A stretch of DNA of 6,514 nt from Nitrosarchaeum sp. (GTDB lineage: Archaea > Thermoproteota > Nitrososphaeria > Nitrososphaerales > Nitrosopumilaceae), in contig SICY01000047.1 of assembly GCA_009697485.1 (NCBI GenBank), positions 1-6,514 on the forward strand. The letters are read 5' to 3'. The notes beneath the pieces are model-generated. The model did no database searches and was not told the origin of the DNA. It saw nothing but the letters and a program-made list of their open reading frames with translations. The position numbers and the translations under genes were made by a program. The stretch's first letter is position 1. Each line of letters starts with the position of its first letter. Positions 4,895 through 6,514 of the stretch are shown piece after piece.

Positions 4895-5488
4895 TTGGAT
4901 AAATTAACCACAGCACTCATCGAAAAGTATTCACCCATGTGGACAAACAAGCAAATTTGGGAATATGAGCAAACTCACGAAGAAATAAAATTCGATGTAA
5001 TGTATGTGAAATCTGAAAATAAAGAAGAGAGATCATGGAAATCAAAACTAGCGCATCTAGATAGCAATATCAGAGAAATCATAGTTAGCACGTTTGAATA
5101 CCTTGTAGACGGTTATGAATTATGGATAACAAATGCCAAGAATGATCAGAGAATAGATGAATCATCAATTCCATATCTTATGGCAGTGATAGTAGATACA
5201 ATGATTGATGAAGAAATTTGTTTAAAATTTAGAGAAGACAGTAATTGCCTGGTAGTATCAGTTGATTCTCATGCAGACGTAATAGATTGCAAGGAATTCT
5301 TTGAGAAATTTTACCATCTAGCAACTGGTTTCAATTATAATGTAAATACAGGAATTCCAGATGACGAAACGGAAGCAGAAATCTATCTGACAAGATTACA
5401 AGAAGAATTTGATGAAAAAATGAAGACAGAACTAGGAGATAGATATCTACCAGGAAATAACGATCCAGATTCAATCAATACAAAATAA
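4895..5488 (+). CDS. Hypothetical 197-residue acidic protein, TTG start
   Basis: I do not recognise this protein. It is clearly acidic and soluble-looking, with an N-terminal part rich in aromatic residues (PMWTNKQIWEYEQTHEEIKF), a central helix REIIVSTFEYLVDGYELWI, then PYLMAVIVDTMIDEEICLKF, a strand-like stretch CLVVSVDSHADVIDC, and a C-terminal acidic helix LTRLQEEFDEKMKTELGD. Three Cys are scattered, with no metal motif. There is no signal peptide or reliable membrane segment. The start is a TTG at 4895: an in-frame TAA at 4883-4885 leaves only three codons before it, none of them ATG or GTG. Length, even codon use and the long open frame make it a real gene. It stands alone, with a predicted promoter before it and a hairpin with a T-run behind it. 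Confidence 0.8.
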   Translation: MDKLTTALIEKYSPMWTNKQIWEYEQTHEEIKFDVMYVKSENKEERSWKSKLAHLDSNIREIIVSTFEYLVDGYELWITNAKNDQRIDESSIPYLMAVIVDTMIDEEICLKFREDSNCLVVSVDSHADVIDCKEFFEKFYHLATGFNYNVNTGIPDDETEAEIYLTRLQEEFDEKMKTELGDRYLPGNNDPDSINTK

Positions 5489-5545
5489 TGAATTGGCAAA
5501 TCACTAAATATTTTTGATAAAATTCAATTATTTTTTAATTCTAAA

Positions 5546-5592
5546 TAGACTAAAATTGTGTTCCGATCAATATCCATTTTGTCTAATTTTTT
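5546..5592 (+). terminator. Hairpin and T-run after the 197-residue gene
   Basis: TAGAC-T-AAAAT (5546-5556) pairs with ATTTTGTCTA (5576-5585), ten pairs with one bulged T and a 19-base loop. A T-rich run (ATTTTTTTAC) follows directly. Together they look like a transcription end for the gene that stops at 5488. Confidence 0.35.
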
Positions 5593-5633
5593 TACATCAA
5601 CGTTGGAAATTCAAGTAAATCATCGTTTGCATT

Positions 5634-5684
5634 ATGGCAGCCAAGAAAAAAGCAGCAGCAAAAAAAGCTTCAAAAAAGAAATAA
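5634..5684 (+). CDS. 16-residue Lys/Ala-rich peptide
   Basis: The ATG at 5634 opens MAAKKKAAAKKASKKK and ends with a TAA. The composition (nine Lys, five Ala, one Ser) is like histone H1-type or basic archaeal DNA-binding tails, and short Lys/Ala-rich proteins are known in thaumarchaea. A U-tract lies 15 bases after the stop, so the transcript would be very short. It could be a true micropeptide, a remnant of a longer basic protein, or a chance AG-rich tract. A nucleic-acid-binding role would follow from charge alone. No clear TATA box was identified upstream. Confidence 0.45.
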   Translation: MAAKKKAAAKKASKKK

Positions 5685-5698
5685 TCAAGTGAAGCAAA

Positions 5699-5710
5699 TT
5701 TTTTTCTTTT
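5699..5710 (+). terminator. U-tract after the Lys/Ala peptide
   Basis: TTTTTTTCTTTT lies 15 bases after the stop at 5684, with no strong hairpin before it, as in archaeal U-tract termination. It also falls past the right-hand minus-strand gene group. Confidence 0.4.
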
Positions 5711-5760
5711 AAATTCCTATTCAAAGCTAGCTTTTCGACACTAAACCCTTTTTATATGAA

Positions 5761-5790
5761 ATATTTAGTCACGAAAAGAGTTTAGAAATT
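5761..5790 (-). repeat. Spacer/promoter repeat, copy 1 (no gene follows)
   Basis: Read on the minus strand this has AATTTCTAAACTC followed by CTAAATAT, matching copies 2 and 3, which lie in front of the two repeat genes. Here the TATA-like box is followed by no ORF of useful length, so it looks like an orphan promoter left after loss of a gene. Confidence 0.5.
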
Positions 5791-6041
5791 TAATTTTTCA
5801 TTTTCGCTTTATTTCTAAGTTCTTTGGCACGTGCTATAACTTCAGGTCTTAATTGATACTCTTTACTACGTTCTTTTATTCTCTCTTTAATTCCAGGTCT
5901 TGACAAATACTCTTTATGATATTCTTTTTGTTGTTCTTTATTTTCAGGTTTATTTCTAAGTTCTTTTCTTTTCTCTTTATTTTCAGGTCTTGAATAATAC
6001 TCTTTATTGTATTCTTTTACTTTCTCTTTATCGTATGGCAA
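5790..6041 (-). CDS. 17-residue-repeat basic protein, paralogue A
   Basis: The 83-residue, very basic and helical protein is made of repeats with the pattern KEYxxRPExxxKxKExx. Units begin at residues 13 (KEYYSRPENKEKRKELR), 30 (a shortened NKPENKEQQKEYH), 43 (KEYLSRPGIKERIKERS) and 60 (KEYQLRPEVIARAKELR), then the tail NKAKMKN. The short unit lacks four codons, which explains the 12-base length difference from paralogue B. There are no Cys, signal or membrane segments. The KEYxxRPE repeat is seen in proteins of unknown function in diverse genomes; nucleic-acid binding is a guess from charge. The start is a TTG at 6041. An ATG at 6048, out of frame, sits where transcription is predicted to begin. 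It shares a 44-base exact match at its 3' end with paralogue B. Confidence 0.74.
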   Translation of the reverse strand: MPYDKEKVKEYNKEYYSRPENKEKRKELRNKPENKEQQKEYHKEYLSRPGIKERIKERSKEYQLRPEVIARAKELRNKAKMKN

Positions 6042-6100
6042 TATTCATAATATTATTTTCTAGAAACATAAAGATTTAGGCACAAAAGGAGTTTAGAAAT
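6042..6100 (-). repeat. Spacer/promoter repeat, copy 2 (promoter of paralogue A)
   Basis: It contains AATTTCTAAACTCC, then the TATA-like CTAAATCT (6072-6079), then a stretch before the start that matches that of paralogue B: 22 bases at 6037-6058 are identical to 6360-6381. It separates the two paralogues. Confidence 0.55.
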
Positions 6101-6364
6101 TTATGTTTTCATTTTCGCTTTATTTCTAAGTTCTTTGGCACGTGCTATACTTTCAGGTCTTGATTGATACTTTTTTGCGTATTCTTTCATTTTCGCTTTT
6201 CTTTCAGGTCTTGAAGCATACTCTTTATTGTATTCTTTTCTTTTCGCTATAACTTCAGGTCTTGATTGATACTCTTTCATACGTTCTTTATGTTTCACTT
6301 TATTTCCAGGTCTTGAGAAATACTCTTTCATGTATTTTTTCTGTTTCTCTTTATCAAGTGGCAA
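6101..6364 (-). CDS. 17-residue-repeat basic protein, paralogue B
   Basis: The 87-residue paralogue of the neighbouring gene has four full 17-residue units in register: KEYFSRPGNKVKHKERM (13-29), KEYQSRPEVIAKRKEYN (30-46), KEYASRPERKAKMKEYA (47-63) and KKYQSRPESIARAKELR (64-80), with tail NKAKMKT. In each unit Tyr3, Arg6-Pro7 and a Lys/Arg-rich second half are kept, so the protein should be a regular helical array interrupted by Pro. No known catalytic motif is present. The start is a TTG at 6364; seven bases upstream an out-of-frame ATG (6371) lies about 26 bases after the TATA-like CTAAATAC. Being more regular, this copy is closer to the likely ancestor than copy A. Function unknown; nucleic-acid or protein binding is only inferred from its charge. 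Confidence 0.77.
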   Translation of the reverse strand: MPLDKEKQKKYMKEYFSRPGNKVKHKERMKEYQSRPEVIAKRKEYNKEYASRPERKAKMKEYAKKYQSRPESIARAKELRNKAKMKT

Positions 6365-6420
6365 TATTCATAATATTATTTCTATTAACTTAAGTATTTA
6401 GTAATAGAGTTTAGAAATTA
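6365..6420 (-). repeat. Spacer/promoter repeat, copy 3 (promoter of paralogue B)
   Basis: Minus-strand AATTTCTAAACTC at its upstream end, CTAAATAC (6394-6401) as the TATA-like box, then the same AT-rich stretch as copy 2 before the TTG start. It joins the zinc-ribbon-like remnant on its right to paralogue B. Confidence 0.55.
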
Positions 6421-6431
6421 ATTCAAAAGAA

Positions 6432-6500
6432 TTAACTAACGCTTTCAATTTTGTAACCACATGAATTACAAATTTGTTTAGGTGATACATATACTGAACT
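6432..6500 (-). pseudogene. Zinc-ribbon-like reading-frame end without start
   Basis: A minus-strand frame of 22 codons ends at a TAA at 6432-6434 and reads VSPKQICNSCGYKIESVS, with a CxxCGY knuckle typical of half a zinc ribbon. An in-frame TAG at 6501-6503 closes the frame upstream and no ATG, GTG or TTG lies between. It may be the 3' end of a broken zinc-ribbon gene, with its 5' part in another frame or beyond the window, or chance. Confidence 0.25.
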
Positions 6501-6514
6501 CTAGTTTTATCGGC

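Noticed and set aside
5790..6364. Possible CRISPR array suggested by regular repeats at the right end
   Set aside because: The 51-base periodicity is in-frame protein repeat with synonymous-like variation; there are no constant repeats with unique spacers.

Overview
The window is AT-rich, low-GC DNA that looks like a marine ammonia-oxidising archaeon (Thaumarchaeota/Nitrososphaerota, Nitrosopumilus-like). This is inferred from several things: an XPD/Rad3-type helicase with cysteine-rich spacing; many very small zinc-binding or Lys-rich proteins; and archaeal TATA-like boxes about 23-28 bases before start codons with no ribosome binding site, as expected for leaderless transcripts. No rRNA, tRNA, CRISPR array, transposase or phage structural gene was seen. 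The region reads as accessory, lineage-specific chromosome.

Layout. Bases 1-116 may hold the 3' end of a plus-strand gene entering from the left. A minus-strand Fe-S helicase (131-1747, with its conserved N-terminus continuing to about 1828) follows. It is divergent from a small GIY-YIG domain protein (1910-2227). Next on the plus strand come a 43-residue C2H2 zinc-finger protein (2323-2454) and an unknown 87-residue protein (2558-2821). This last is convergent with a DUF922-like HExxH putative metalloprotease (2864-3421, minus). A possible ATG-less gene (3518-3721, minus) lies upstream of the protease.

Bases 3722-4218 have no confident gene but hold two strong inverted-repeat or RNA-like structures: a 66-base element with perfect 12-bp arms and a nested three-stem structure. 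After them come a 51-residue Lys/Glu-rich protein (4219-4374), a 32-residue hydrophobic ORF (4507-4605), a protein with two copies of a C-x2-C-x6-H-x7-C module (4606-4821), an unknown 197-residue acidic protein (4895-5488) and a 16-residue Lys/Ala peptide (5634-5684). The 32-residue ORF and the two-module protein share one frame and are separated by a single TAG.

The right end holds two tandem paralogous minus-strand genes (5790-6041 and 6101-6364) built of 17-residue basic repeats. Three similar spacer/promoter copies accompany them, one of which has lost its gene. A zinc-ribbon-like reading-frame remnant sits at the right edge.

How the genes work together. No pathway is visible. The helicase and GIY-YIG protein share a divergent promoter region, so a loose DNA-repair or DNA-processing link is possible. 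The rest appear to be individually promoted small genes. The most unusual features are the TAG-split membrane/zinc-finger frame, the tandem 17-residue-repeat genes with out-of-frame ATGs at the predicted transcription start, the helicase lacking a usual start codon for its conserved N-terminus, and the two structured intergenic elements.
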